NCBI GenBank assembly: GCA_944358445.1
Contig: CALVRC010000008.1
Span: 1-53,591 of the forward strand
Direction: 5' to 3'
Source: an uncultured Bacilli bacterium
GTDB taxonomy: Bacteria; Bacillota_I; Bacilli_A; RF39; UBA660
Length of the DNA stretch: 53,591 bases
Every line of letters starts with the position of its first letter. Within the stretch, counting starts at the first letter, position 1. The translations under genes and the position numbers were made by a program. This document shows positions 40,078 through 49,125 of the stretch, piece by piece. The notes beneath the pieces were generated by a model. It had not been told where the DNA came from and searched no databases. It saw only the letters and a list, made by a program, of their open reading frames with translations.

Positions 40078-41325
40078 TTAATAAAAGCTTCGAGGGCTTT
40101 TTATTATATAAATATATAGTGCTACTAAAAATTCATTCGGAAATGGTATAATATATTTAAAAGATATATTATTATCTTCAATTTGTTTATAAAAATATTT
40201 GACAATCTTTCGTTTATCTAAAAAGTTTTCTAAGTTTTTATTTTTAATAGAAATTTCTTCTAAATTAATAAACTCTGTGTTGGAAAGAGCTGTTAAAAGT
40301 CCTTTATTATAACTATATATATTATAAATGGTTGATTCATCAAAGTTAAATATTTTACCAGCTGTTTCAATTAGGTTATTAAAATTATTATATAATGTTT
40401 TATTATTTAAAATACCTTTGAATATATCTGTTTCAAATATCTTAGTTAAAATTTTATTGTCACTTACTTTAAATATTTCTTTTAATTTTTCTTCGAAGTT
40501 TTCAGCATACTTATTATAATTTTTTATTAAATTATATTTTTTAAAGGTGAAATAATTACCTTCTAATTTTCCAAATGTTTTCATTGTATCATTATATCCT
40601 AATTTAATGGATTTTTTTGCTTGGTTTTTATCAAAGACTAAAAATGAGCCTATTTTATTACGTGGGACAATATAGGTTATATCTACGGCTTTGTTTTTGA
40701 CGTTTTTTTTGAATCCTATTGCTCTTAAGTCTACAGCTATTATTTCTGTAGCGCCTAAATCAATAGCTAAATTAATTGGTAAGTTGTCATAATATCCGCC
40801 ATCAATATACATTTCTCCATCTATTAAGTATGGTTTAAATGCTGGATAACAGGAGGCTGAAGCTAGTACATAATCTTTAATGTTTTCTTTTGGGAGTTCT
40901 TCTTTTATTTTTAATACTGGTTTATTTTGACTAATGTTATAAGTTACTAAGCCATAATCTATATTTGAGTTATAAAATTTATATGGTTTAAAAGATTTAT
41001 CAAAGAGGCTTTTCATTTTATAAATATCCAATCCACCTTCATTTATAAAACTTTTAGCATACTGCATGTATATTTTACTTAGTTTTTCGTCTTCCATAAT
41101 TGGAAATGAATCTTCATTATATATGGTTTTAAAACTGATGTTTTTCCATAGTTTTAAAGCTCCTCTTAGGTCTTTTTGAACTATAAATAATCCATTTATA
41201 GCTCCTATTGAGGTTCCTGTTACAATGTCTATATTTTTATGTAGTTTTTTTAAAGCTTTATATACACCTATTTCATAAGCTCCTTTGGAGCCACCGCCTG
41301 AAAGAACTAATCCTAATTTTGACAT
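40078..41325 (-). CDS. patatin-like phospholipase
   Basis: A 415-residue protein whose N-terminal half is a patatin hydrolase: oxyanion motif GGGSKG (10-15), nucleophile Ser39 in GTSIG, and the dyad Asp175 in DGG. The C-terminal 200 residues are Lys/Asn-rich and unlike known domains; they could bind membrane or substrate. No signal peptide, so it acts inside the cell, perhaps on membrane lipids. It is divergent from the CmpB-like gene. Confidence 0.88.
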   Translation of the reverse strand: MSKLGLVLSGGGSKGAYEIGVYKALKKLHKNIDIVTGTSIGAINGLFIVQKDLRGALKLWKNISFKTIYNEDSFPIMEDEKLSKIYMQYAKSFINEGGLDIYKMKSLFDKSFKPYKFYNSNIDYGLVTYNISQNKPVLKIKEELPKENIKDYVLASASCYPAFKPYLIDGEMYIDGGYYDNLPINLAIDLGATEIIAVDLRAIGFKKNVKNKAVDITYIVPRNKIGSFLVFDKNQAKKSIKLGYNDTMKTFGKLEGNYFTFKKYNLIKNYNKYAENFEEKLKEIFKVSDNKILTKIFETDIFKGILNNKTLYNNFNNLIETAGKIFNFDESTIYNIYSYNKGLLTALSNTEFINLEEISIKNKNLENFLDKRKIVKYFYKQIEDNNISFKYIIPFPNEFLVALYIYIIKSPRSFY

Positions 41326-41429
41326 GTTATCAACTCCAATTTCATTATACTACAAATAGTATATTTTTCATAATTTATGAACTGGACTTTATATAATAAA
41401 TAAGGTAAAATGGTAATAGGTGAGGATTT

Positions 41430-42086
41430 GTGCTGGACTTTTATGAATTTATAACTTTATGTGCATTATTTTTAGTTTATTCTTTTTTGGGATGGATAAT
41501 AGAGGTTATCTTTACTATTTTTGTAGAAGGTAAGCTTGTTAATAGAGGTTTTTTAGTAGGACCTTTAGTACCAATCTGGGGTACTGGTGCCATTTTAATT
41601 ACTTTGTTTTTAAAACCAAATGATAGTATTTTTAGTCTAATTGTATCTTCTGCGTTTGTTGGAACTATTTTGGAATATATTGTCAATTATGTAATGGAAA
41701 AAATATTTAAGGTAAGATGGTGGGATTATTCACAATTTCCTTTTAATATTAATGGTAGGGTGTGTTTAATTACTTCTTGTATGTTTGGAATAGCTGGTTT
41801 ACTTGTAATTAAGGTATTTAATCCTTTGTTTATTAAACTTTTTTTAATGATAAATGAATCTGTATTTTGTATATTGGTATCTGTTTTAATTGTTTTAGCT
41901 TGTATTGATTTTTGTGTTTCATTTAATATTATTCAAAAGTTTAAATTTTCTGTTGATTCTGTACGTAAGGATTATACTGAAGAGATTTCTAAAAAAGTTA
42001 GAAAGACTTTGATGGAAAAGTCTTTATGGTTTAGAAGGTTATTTAAGGCTTTTCCAAATATTAAATTTGGTTTAAAGAAAAAATAG
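41430..42086 (+). CDS. CmpB-like (putative ABC transporter type IV) membrane protein
   Basis: A 218-residue protein with about five membrane helices. The start FLGWIIEVIF, the block NRGFLVGPLVPIWGTGA and RWWDYSQFPFNINGRVCL are typical of the CmpB/PF06541 family in Firmicutes, whose role is not established. The start codon appears to be GTG, five bases after GAGG. No ATPase gene is adjacent. Confidence 0.8.
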   Translation: MLDFYEFITLCALFLVYSFLGWIIEVIFTIFVEGKLVNRGFLVGPLVPIWGTGAILITLFLKPNDSIFSLIVSSAFVGTILEYIVNYVMEKIFKVRWWDYSQFPFNINGRVCLITSCMFGIAGLLVIKVFNPLFIKLFLMINESVFCILVSVLIVLACIDFCVSFNIIQKFKFSVDSVRKDYTEEISKKVRKTLMEKSLWFRRLFKAFPNIKFGLKKK

Positions 42087-42102
42087 GTTTTAATCCTATT
42101 TT
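42080..42102. terminator. bidirectional terminator
   Basis: AAAATAGG and CCTATTTT pair around seven bases, with T on both sides; it separates two convergent genes. Confidence 0.75.
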
Positions 42103-43307
42103 TTATATACTCCGAATGATAAATCTTTATTGAATTCTAATTCTGTATTAGTGATGACTCTTCTTTCTCCATAGTTATAGTGATAATAAAAGGTGTCTTC
42201 ATTTAAATAATATATTGCATCTTCTAAATAGATTACACTATTTAAATCGGTTGTTTTAAATAAGTATGTTTTTTGTTTTTTATTTTGAATGTCGGCTCTA
42301 TAAACATTATAATAATCATTTTCTTTTTCATATATATAATAATAGTTGCCAACTTTATCTACTTTGTCATAACCTTCTACATCGTTAGTTTGATATGGGT
42401 TAAAGATTTTTCCATCTAAAGCTTCTGTTAAGCTGATATCTTCCCATTTTCCATTATATGTCTGAAGATTATTTTTATCGTGAAATAGTTCAACACTTTC
42501 ATTTTTTATACTTATTTTGTATTGTTTAGAAGCTTCTTTATCAAATAAATATATATCATCATTAACGGCTCCTTGAATATATGAGTCAAATGAGATGTCA
42601 TCGTAGCTTCTAATGTCTATTTGATTTCCATTAATAATATTTATTACATGAAACATTTTAAATGTATACTCTGCTGTATAGTCTGCAACTATGTAATATT
42701 TATCTGTGAAGTAACTAATTGGTTTTGTATATACATCGTTATCAAATATTTGAACATTACTTTTTTTTCCGTTAAATAGATTTAATCCTTTATATGTCTC
42801 CATAGCAATATAGTGATTTTCTAAAAAGTTATCTTCATATATTGTTTGGGTATTTGAAAGTTTAATAGCTTTAGCGTTGTCTTTATAATCGTTTGTGTTA
42901 TAGCCGTATTTTTTTAAAGTATTTAAATAATCTTTTATTTTTTTATTGTTTAAATCATGAGCATAAGTTATATTATTATCTTTTAAGCACATTACATCGG
43001 TTAATATTTGCCCGTTTTTGAAAATTGGTAAAACACATTGATAATCATCTATTTTTTTATATTCTATTTTATTTATTACTTTTTCTGCTTTATTATAGTT
43101 TTTGTTTATTTGAAAGTTTATTTTGAATTTTTCATGTGCTAATTCAAAGTAATAATTATTATTTTCTTTAGTTTCTAATTCTTCTTTTACTTTAAAATTT
43201 CCGACATTATAAGTTATATTATGACCAGTATCAAACATGAATAAGATAAATTTTAAAGCAAAAAAAACTACAGTAAATACAATTAGTGTTTTAAACAGAT
43301 ACTTCAT
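42096..43307 (-). CDS. membrane-anchored extracellular protein, unknown
   Basis: A 403-residue protein with one N-terminal membrane helix (about 5-26) and a large outer domain. The outer part has repeated aromatic-rich strands (YYIVADY, YYYIYEKE, AIYYLNE) that suggest a beta-propeller-like fold. I recognise no catalytic motif. GAGGGAC is a good ribosome site. Alone on its transcript. Confidence 0.55.
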   Translation of the reverse strand: MKYLFKTLIVFTVVFFALKFILFMFDTGHNITYNVGNFKVKEELETKENNNYYFELAHEKFKINFQINKNYNKAEKVINKIEYKKIDDYQCVLPIFKNGQILTDVMCLKDNNITYAHDLNNKKIKDYLNTLKKYGYNTNDYKDNAKAIKLSNTQTIYEDNFLENHYIAMETYKGLNLFNGKKSNVQIFDNDVYTKPISYFTDKYYIVADYTAEYTFKMFHVINIINGNQIDIRSYDDISFDSYIQGAVNDDIYLFDKEASKQYKISIKNESVELFHDKNNLQTYNGKWEDISLTEALDGKIFNPYQTNDVEGYDKVDKVGNYYYIYEKENDYYNVYRADIQNKKQKTYLFKTTDLNSVIYLEDAIYYLNEDTFYYHYNYGERRVITNTELEFNKDLSFGVYKK

Positions 43308-43362
43308 AAGTCCCTCCTAATAATAATTATAAAACATTGATAAATATTTGTCCACAATAAAA

Positions 43363-43382
43363 CGGAGACTAATTTTCTCCGT
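43363..43382 (-). terminator. terminator-like hairpin, left copy
   Basis: CGGAG and CTCCG pair; on the minus strand TTTTAT follows. Its sequence is duplicated at 43786-43803. Confidence 0.5.
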
Positions 43383-43803
43383 AGATTTTTATTTGAAATT
43401 CCGTTTTATGGCAAAAAGCTGAAATAAGTTTGAATATAGTACAATAAAATGTAAAATCAAGGGTGAACGACAGTGAGTTTATAAAACCCTTGATTTTTAC
43501 ATTTTATTGATTATAATACTTAATACAAACAAAGCTGGCTTTGTTTGTTATCTATAAATATATACATCCTATGATTATTCAATTGCTTTAATAATATTAA
43601 AAAAACAGAAATTAGTATGAAAAACGGAAATAACCTCCTTAATTTTGTCATGCAAAAATTTAAGTAATACTAGCTAATATTAGGCGAAATTAAAAGACTT
43701 ATTTCCGTTTTTATATTCCAAAGTAGCAATAAGTCTTGTAAATTAAATGTTTCTTCATAAACCTGCATTTAGTCTAAAAATTCACGAGACTAATTTTCTC
43801 CGT
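43365..43803. repeat. noncoding hairpin-rich insert between 18-base direct repeats
   Basis: GAGACTAATTTTCTCCGT occurs at 43365-43382 and 43786-43803. Between them no gene is visible, but there are a long inverted repeat (43442-43464 with 43486-43509, one bulge), a perfect 11-base palindrome arm pair (43525-43535 with 43538-43548), and a large stem AAAAACGGAAATAA/TTATTTCCGTTTTT (43620-43633 with 43699-43712). It looks like a small non-autonomous element or a structured RNA inserted into a terminator. Confidence 0.5.
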
Positions 43804-44290
43804 GTTTTGAAATATTTTTTAATTCATCTTTTAATCTATTATGTTCTTCATCTGTTAATTCGCTTTCATATTGTCTTTTTTCTTGCATCATATATTTTGA
43901 AATTACAGTTTCTATTTCTCTTAAAGCATTTTTTGATATAAAAGTTAAAATAACAGTTTCTTTTACTGTATCAATAACTACTTTTCCCCAGAAAAGTCCC
44001 ATTCTAAGAGTTAAATCATTAAACATGTCTGGTGTAATTGTGTAATAAAAATATCCAAAAATTAAACGTTTTTGTGCAAGTAAAATTCTTTTATCTGTAA
44101 TGACAATTACATATGTTGAGGTAATATTAAATACACTTGGTAATTTTTGAGCCGCAAATGCATATAAAACTTCTTCATCATCATTAACGTGTTCAGCAGC
44201 AACTTTGCTATGAGCTTTTAGTCTCCATGAAATTGTTAATGGGTATCTTTTTTTAAAATCTTTTACTTTATTATAAATTATGTTTAACAT
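43790..44290 (-). CDS. bacterial PH-domain (YokE-like) protein
   Basis: A 166-residue protein whose middle (about 35-135; VLYAFAAQ, then VIVITDKRILLAQ, then FISKNALREIETVI) resembles the bacterial pleckstrin-homology domain family of the YokE type. An acidic helical tail follows. The ribosome site AAGGAAGTGA lies in the end of the upstream DUF1653 remnant, so the two genes were coupled. Start at 44290. The 3' end runs into the right copy of the 18-base repeat, which acts as its terminator. Confidence 0.68.
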   Translation of the reverse strand: MLNIIYNKVKDFKKRYPLTISWRLKAHSKVAAEHVNDDEEVLYAFAAQKLPSVFNITSTYVIVITDKRILLAQKRLIFGYFYYTITPDMFNDLTLRMGLFWGKVVIDTVKETVILTFISKNALREIETVISKYMMQEKRQYESELTDEEHNRLKDELKNISKHGEN

Positions 44291-44295
44291 AAGTT

Positions 44296-44561
44296 TCACT
44301 TCCTTTTTACTTTAACACTATCTATTTTTACTTTCTCAAATCTATATTTTTGTTTTTCTTCTGGATATTTTTCATGATCTACTTCTGATAAAAACATATC
44401 TTTTGGTCTTATATATAATTTGTTGTCACCATATAAAGCTCTATAAACTACATATTCTTCTTCTGTTTCTGAATGAATAGCTATATCTAATACTAAATAA
44501 TAATCACCCTTAAAATGTTTATAGATGGTATTTTTACTATATCTCTCACTTTATCCCTCAT
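44296..44561 (-). pseudogene. DUF1653 gene with an apparent one-base frameshift
   Basis: On the minus strand, codons from [20 protein letters not shown] through [11 protein letters not shown] and [13 protein letters not shown] to a TGA at 44298-44296 match the small DUF1653 family. No in-frame start exists. An ATG at 44561 opens the expected N-terminus ([10 protein letters not shown]) but in another frame; the shift falls in a run of five A near 44531-44535, where one more A would restore the frame. Either a pseudogene, a slippage site or a sequencing error. Confidence 0.7.
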
Positions 44562-44659
44562 TTCAATTTAATTATACATTTTTTTTTATATTAAAACAAG
44601 TTGATATTTTTACAATTAAAAACGTAGGCGATTTATAAACCTACATTTAATTAGTTTTA

Positions 44660-45397
44660 TTATTTTAAAAATTCAACCGTTTTTTCAATTACTTTTTTAT
44701 TTGAATTATCATAGAAACAGTGAGTAGCTCTTTCGATTAATTCAACATCGATATTTTTTGATTTTAATTCTACTGATTGTTTATAGGGAACAACTAAGTC
44801 GTATGTCCCATGAAAGATTTTTACTTTTCCTTTAAATTGTTGTAAAACTTTTTTAGCATCATATTTTTTTGCATCATTAAACGTGTTCATATTAAATTTA
44901 ACATTTGTGTTACCAAAAATTGCATAGCCTTTTTCTTTTATTTGTTTTAATGCTTCTTCACCTAAAAAATCTTTACAAAAATGGTTTTGAGGTTTTAATA
45001 TATTATTTTTTGCATCTATCAATGGACTCCATAAAACTATTTTTTCAATTTGTATATGTTCTGTGAGAAGAGATGCAAGTCCTCCACCATATGAAACTCC
45101 AACAAGGTTTATTTTTTTATGCGAATATTTTTTTAACAAAGTTAAGGTTTCTTTTATAGCAATATTTATGGTTAAGTCTTCTGTGTGGCCCTCTGAGTTT
45201 CCATGACCTAAGTAATCAAATCTTAATGAGTCAATATTTTTCTCTAAAAGTTTTTTTGATAATATATCAAAGTTTCCTTGTTCATGCATATCTGAGCCAA
45301 ATCCATGGAGTAATATAGCTAATTGATCATTATTTTCGTGGGTGTATATATATGATATATATTTACCATCAATTTTTATTTTGCTTTTTATAATCAT
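44660..45397 (-). CDS. alpha/beta hydrolase
   Basis: A 245-residue serine hydrolase: oxyanion HGFGSD (31-36), nucleophile Ser102 in GVSYGG, Asp200 and His226 complete the triad. A cap region of about 50 residues follows the nucleophile. No signal peptide. Its ATG overlaps the stop of the MFS transporter gene (ATGA), suggesting a joint role. The substrate is unknown; acyl esters or lysophospholipids are candidates. Confidence 0.85.
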   Translation of the reverse strand: MIIKSKIKIDGKYISYIYTHENNDQLAILLHGFGSDMHEQGNFDILSKKLLEKNIDSLRFDYLGHGNSEGHTEDLTINIAIKETLTLLKKYSHKKINLVGVSYGGGLASLLTEHIQIEKIVLWSPLIDAKNNILKPQNHFCKDFLGEEALKQIKEKGYAIFGNTNVKFNMNTFNDAKKYDAKKVLQQFKGKVKIFHGTYDLVVPYKQSVELKSKNIDVELIERATHCFYDNSNKKVIEKTVEFLK

Positions 45398-46527
45398 TCT
45401 AAATCTTCCTTTTTAATTGGGTTTAATAACAAATGAATAATTGTTACTATAAACATAAAAATTCCTGATACTATAAATGTTGTTACAATATTAGAATTAA
45501 ATAGATTACTTAGATAATTGATAATATATGGAGATAAGAAACAGCCGAATTGTCCGCAGCCATTAAATATAGCTATTGCAAGGGCACTTTTAGCTTCGCT
45601 TGTCATATTAGCAGAAAAAGTTATACCAGCAGGATTACGTGTAGCAAAAGCAAATCCTAAGAATGCAGCTCCTATAAAAATTAACACAATTTGTTGAGTG
45701 GCAATCAAGAAAAATCCTATAGCAGCTAGTAAACAGGCAAAAGTTAGTGTATTTGTTTTAAATGTTTTTACTACTTTATTTAATATAAATCCTGCAAACA
45801 AACCAATTAATGTGTATATAGCTGTAATTAAACCACTTGTATCTGATTTATATCCTAAATTTTCTAACAAAATGGCTATATTGGTGTTAAAAACATTTAT
45901 ACTGATAAAAAATAAGATTGATATAATACCTAATAAATAAATTCTTTTAGGTAAATGCTCTTTGGCTATCGTTTCTTTTTGTAATTTATCATTTGGTAAA
46001 AAAGCTATATTAATTACTATAACTATAAGTGCTAGAAAAAAGCATAGATATGAATATGGCCAATTTATATTTGCTAGAAGTCCACTAAAATATGAAAATA
46101 GTGTTCCACCGACACTGACAAATATTGATTGATACCCCATAACTTTCATTTTTTCTGTTCCTTCAAAGTAATATGATATCATGGTTGAACTAATTACATT
46201 TACTAATCCTATTCCTAATCCTAATAAGATGCTAGACAAATATATTTCCCATATATATTTATGAAAAATATATGTAAATGCGCCACCTAAGGTTATTAAA
46301 ACTAATCCTATAATACCAATATTTTTCATGCTGATTTTTTTAGATAATGGATTACATAAAAACATTGTTATAACTGAAAATAATGGTATTAGAGTAACTA
46401 TCATTTGAATATTTTCTAATTTTTCGTTAGGAAAACTATTATAAATATTTGCTACGATTGGAGTTAATGCCATATATGACAATAAGAACATGCTTAAAGT
46501 CATGATGGCTATTAATTTTTTTTGCAT
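45394..46527 (-). CDS. MFS transporter
   Basis: A 377-residue membrane protein with twelve hydrophobic segments in two six-helix halves, typical of the major facilitator superfamily. The substrate cannot be read from the sequence. It is translationally coupled to the alpha/beta hydrolase and lies downstream of the acyl-phosphate genes, separated by a terminator-like hairpin. Confidence 0.85.
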   Translation of the reverse strand: MQKKLIAIMTLSMFLLSYMALTPIVANIYNSFPNEKLENIQMIVTLIPLFSVITMFLCNPLSKKISMKNIGIIGLVLITLGGAFTYIFHKYIWEIYLSSILLGLGIGLVNVISSTMISYYFEGTEKMKVMGYQSIFVSVGGTLFSYFSGLLANINWPYSYLCFFLALIVIVINIAFLPNDKLQKETIAKEHLPKRIYLLGIISILFFISINVFNTNIAILLENLGYKSDTSGLITAIYTLIGLFAGFILNKVVKTFKTNTLTFACLLAAIGFFLIATQQIVLIFIGAAFLGFAFATRNPAGITFSANMTSEAKSALAIAIFNGCGQFGCFLSPYIINYLSNLFNSNIVTTFIVSGIFMFIVTIIHLLLNPIKKEDLE

Positions 46528-46533
46528 ATTTTC

Positions 46534-46566
46534 AAAATAAAAAGCTTTTTTATTAGCTTTTTATTT
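46534..46566 (-). terminator. terminator-like hairpin upstream of the MFS gene
   Basis: A long AT-rich stem: AAATAAAAAGCT pairs with AGCTTTTTATTT and is followed by T. It divides the cluster into an acyl-phosphate part and an MFS-hydrolase part, perhaps incompletely. Confidence 0.5.
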
Positions 46567-47004
46567 CTCTCTTCTTGTATATTTTACTGATTTTTCGTAG
46601 CTTTTTAGTGCAAAATATGCTAAGAATGTTGATACTATTGCACCTAATGAAGCAAATATAATAGTATTTTCCATTGGCTCTAGTGTTCTTAGGTCAATAT
46701 CTAAGGCTGTCATTAAAAATCCATAAGCAAATAAGAAACCTAATATAGCTGATATTATAATATAAGGTATATTTCTGATTAATGCTTTTCCGATTGATAA
46801 TTTTCTATCTAATACTTTAGCAGTACCTTTTAAGACAATTAATCCATTTAACAATGTTGGAATAGCACAACTCATTACTCCTCCAATAATGTTGGGTACT
46901 TCATTTTTAGTATCTACTCCAACTACAGTAATTAAAACAAAACCGAGAATAAATCCAACAACTAGCCCAGGAACTAATTGTTTTACAACATCTTTTGTTT
47001 TCAT
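46561..47004 (-). CDS. four-helix membrane protein, unknown
   Basis: A 147-residue protein with about four membrane helices (11-29, 38-57, 73-95, 110-132) and a basic C-terminal end. It starts nine bases after the butyrate kinase stop, so it is in the same operon. I recognise no family. Confidence 0.55.
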   Translation of the reverse strand: MKTKDVVKQLVPGLVVGFILGFVLITVVGVDTKNEVPNIIGGVMSCAIPTLLNGLIVLKGTAKVLDRKLSIGKALIRNIPYIIISAILGFLFAYGFLMTALDIDLRTLEPMENTIIFASLGAIVSTFLAYFALKSYEKSVKYTRREK

Positions 47005-47012
47005 GTTTCCTC

Positions 47013-48116
47013 CTATAATGATTTAAATACAGGTTTTCCTGTATAAATTACTGGCTTTTCTTTTCCATTTAATACTCGAACTGCACCTGCTGCTAAAGCT
47101 TCAAGTTCAAATTCTCCTGGCATAGTTACGATTTTGGCCATGGTTTTACAGTAAGATTTGATTTGATTTTTTACATATTTATCATTTGATATTCCACCTG
47201 TTAAAATTATGGCAGAACAATTCCCCTTTAGTGATGCATACATTGCTCCGATTTGTTTGATTATTTGATATATCATAGCATCTAATATTATTTTTGCTTT
47301 TTGATTTCCTTTATCTATCATTTTGTGGACTTTTCTAATGTCGTTGGTTCCTAGCCAAGCCATTAATCCTCCATTTTTACTAATAAATGATTTGATTTGA
47401 TCTAATGAATACTTATTATCCATACACATTTTTAAAACAGCTTTAGCCGGAATATATCCACTTCTATTTGGAGTCATTGGTCCATCACCATTAACTATAT
47501 CATTACAGTCAATCATTTTTCCTTTTCTATGGGTAGCAATACTAATTCCTCCCCCTAGATGACAAATGATTAAATTTAAATCTTTGTAATTTTTTTCTAT
47601 TTTTTTTGCATATCTTATTGCAATTTCTTTTTGATTTAATGCGTGAATTCTAGATTCTCTATATATTCCAGGAATTCCAGTTATTCTAGCTTCTGTGATA
47701 AATTCATCAACATCTGGTGGGTTAACGCAGAATGATGGTTTTCCATATTTATCTCCTAAATTTTTAGCAATAACAATACCGAGTGCTGATGGATGTTTTA
47801 CTATTTTCATGTTTTTGGCATCATTATACATTAATTCATTTATTAAATATGTACCACCTTGGCATGGTTCTAATGACCCTCCTCTACCCGAAAAAGCATC
47901 TATCTCATTTATATCAATATTTTCTTTTTCTAAGGTTTTAATAACGGTTTTTAGTCTAAAATCATATTGATCTTTTATATCAGGATATGGTTCTAAGTCT
48001 TTTGGAGTATGTTCAATGGATGTTTTAAAAATTACTTTTTCATTTTCAAATAATCCAATTTTAGTACTAGTACTACCTGGATTTATTGATAATATTTTAT
48101 ATTTACTTTTTAGCAT
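47013..48116 (-). CDS. buk: butyrate kinase
   Basis: An acetokinase-superfamily enzyme making acyl-CoA-derived ATP: acyl phosphate plus ADP gives carboxylate plus ATP. NPGSTSTKIG at the start, GGISIATHRKG and the GDGPMTPNRSG block are typical of Buk. Length 367 residues. AGGTGA is eight bases before the ATG at 48116. It overlaps the end of the phosphate acyltransferase gene by 14 bases, the expected partner. Confidence 0.92.
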   Translation of the reverse strand: MLKSKYKILSINPGSTSTKIGLFENEKVIFKTSIEHTPKDLEPYPDIKDQYDFRLKTVIKTLEKENIDINEIDAFSGRGGSLEPCQGGTYLINELMYNDAKNMKIVKHPSALGIVIAKNLGDKYGKPSFCVNPPDVDEFITEARITGIPGIYRESRIHALNQKEIAIRYAKKIEKNYKDLNLIICHLGGGISIATHRKGKMIDCNDIVNGDGPMTPNRSGYIPAKAVLKMCMDNKYSLDQIKSFISKNGGLMAWLGTNDIRKVHKMIDKGNQKAKIILDAMIYQIIKQIGAMYASLKGNCSAIILTGGISNDKYVKNQIKSYCKTMAKIVTMPGEFELEALAAGAVRVLNGKEKPVIYTGKPVFKSL

Positions 48117-49125
48117 TTTCTTTTTCACCTGCTCTAACTACAGAAATAGCAATATTTCCTACCATTTCAGATACTGGAGCTCCTCTTGAACAGTCGCAGC
48201 AGATTTTTTTGAATCCTTGTAATAGTGGTCCATAAGCATCAGCACCAGCAAATCTTTGGATTAATTTAACTCCAATATTTCCAGCATTTAAATCTGGAAA
48301 AATCAAAATATTGGCTTCACCTGCAACGTCACTGTCTCTTTTTACTTTTTTTGCAGCTACTTCTGGAATAATAGCACTATCTAATTGAAATTCACCATCG
48401 ATTTTTAAGTCTGGTCTTTTTTCTTTTGCTATTTTAACAGCAGTTACTACTTTATCTACTAGTTCCCCACTACCTGATCCACATGTTGAGTATGATAACA
48501 TAGCACATTTTGGTTCAAAACCTGTGACTGCTTTCATAGTATCACATGCAGCTATAGCAATACTAGCAAGTTCACTTGATGATGGGTTTGGACATACAGC
48601 ACAATCTCCAACTGCTATTATATTTGAACCATTTGAAAATGTATAATTAGGCATTTCAGCTATACCAATACTAGATATAGTATCTAAATTATCTTCTAGT
48701 CCAATTATTGTTTGAGCAGCATAAATAATTTCACCCGTACTACTATTGATACCAGCAAAGGTTACATCAACATCCCCTACAGCTTCCATCATAAGTGCAA
48801 AATTTAATGGGTCTTTCATTCTTCTTACTAATGATTTTTCACCATAAATAATATTTGGTAATGTTAAATATCTTTGTAAAACATCATTACTGTATGTTTC
48901 TTCTAAATTATCAATATATTTAAATTTAGAATCATCAATTTTATTTTCTTTGACTAAGTTTTTTACTTCATCCACATTTCCAACCACAATTGCTTCTGCA
49001 TAGCCTTTATTCGATACTTCTAGCATAGCTTCAAGCATTTTTAGGTTATTCGCTTCAGGAAAGGCTACCTTTTTAGGGTTAGCCTTAGCTTCAGCATATA
49101 TTCTATTCATTAATGTTTTTTCCAT
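48103..49125 (-). CDS. phosphate acyltransferase (Pta/Ptb family)
   Basis: A 340-residue enzyme swapping CoA for phosphate on an acyl group. FPEANNLKMLEA, SYSTCGSGSGE, DGEFQLDSA and FPDLNAGNIGVK are the family blocks and look closer to phosphate acetyltransferase than to classical Ptb. Next to butyrate kinase it should form an acyl-CoA to acyl-phosphate to acid and ATP pair; chain length is undecided. Its start overlaps the stop of the CocE-type gene. Confidence 0.88.
   Translation of the reverse strand: MEKTLMNRIYAEAKANPKKVAFPEANNLKMLEAMLEVSNKGYAEAIVVGNVDEVKNLVKENKIDDSKFKYIDNLEETYSNDVLQRYLTLPNIIYGEKSLVRRMKDPLNFALMMEAVGDVDVTFAGINSSTGEIIYAAQTIIGLEDNLDTISSIGIAEMPNYTFSNGSNIIAVGDCAVCPNPSSSELASIAIAACDTMKAVTGFEPKCAMLSYSTCGSGSGELVDKVVTAVKIAKEKRPDLKIDGEFQLDSAIIPEVAAKKVKRDSDVAGEANILIFPDLNAGNIGVKLIQRFAGADAYGPLLQGFKKICCDCSRGAPVSEMVGNIAISVVRAGEKENAKK

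Noticed and set aside
43365-43803. A normal insertion sequence with target duplication
   Set aside because: No transposase fragment and no clear terminal inverted repeats at the edges; listed only as a repeat-flanked insert.
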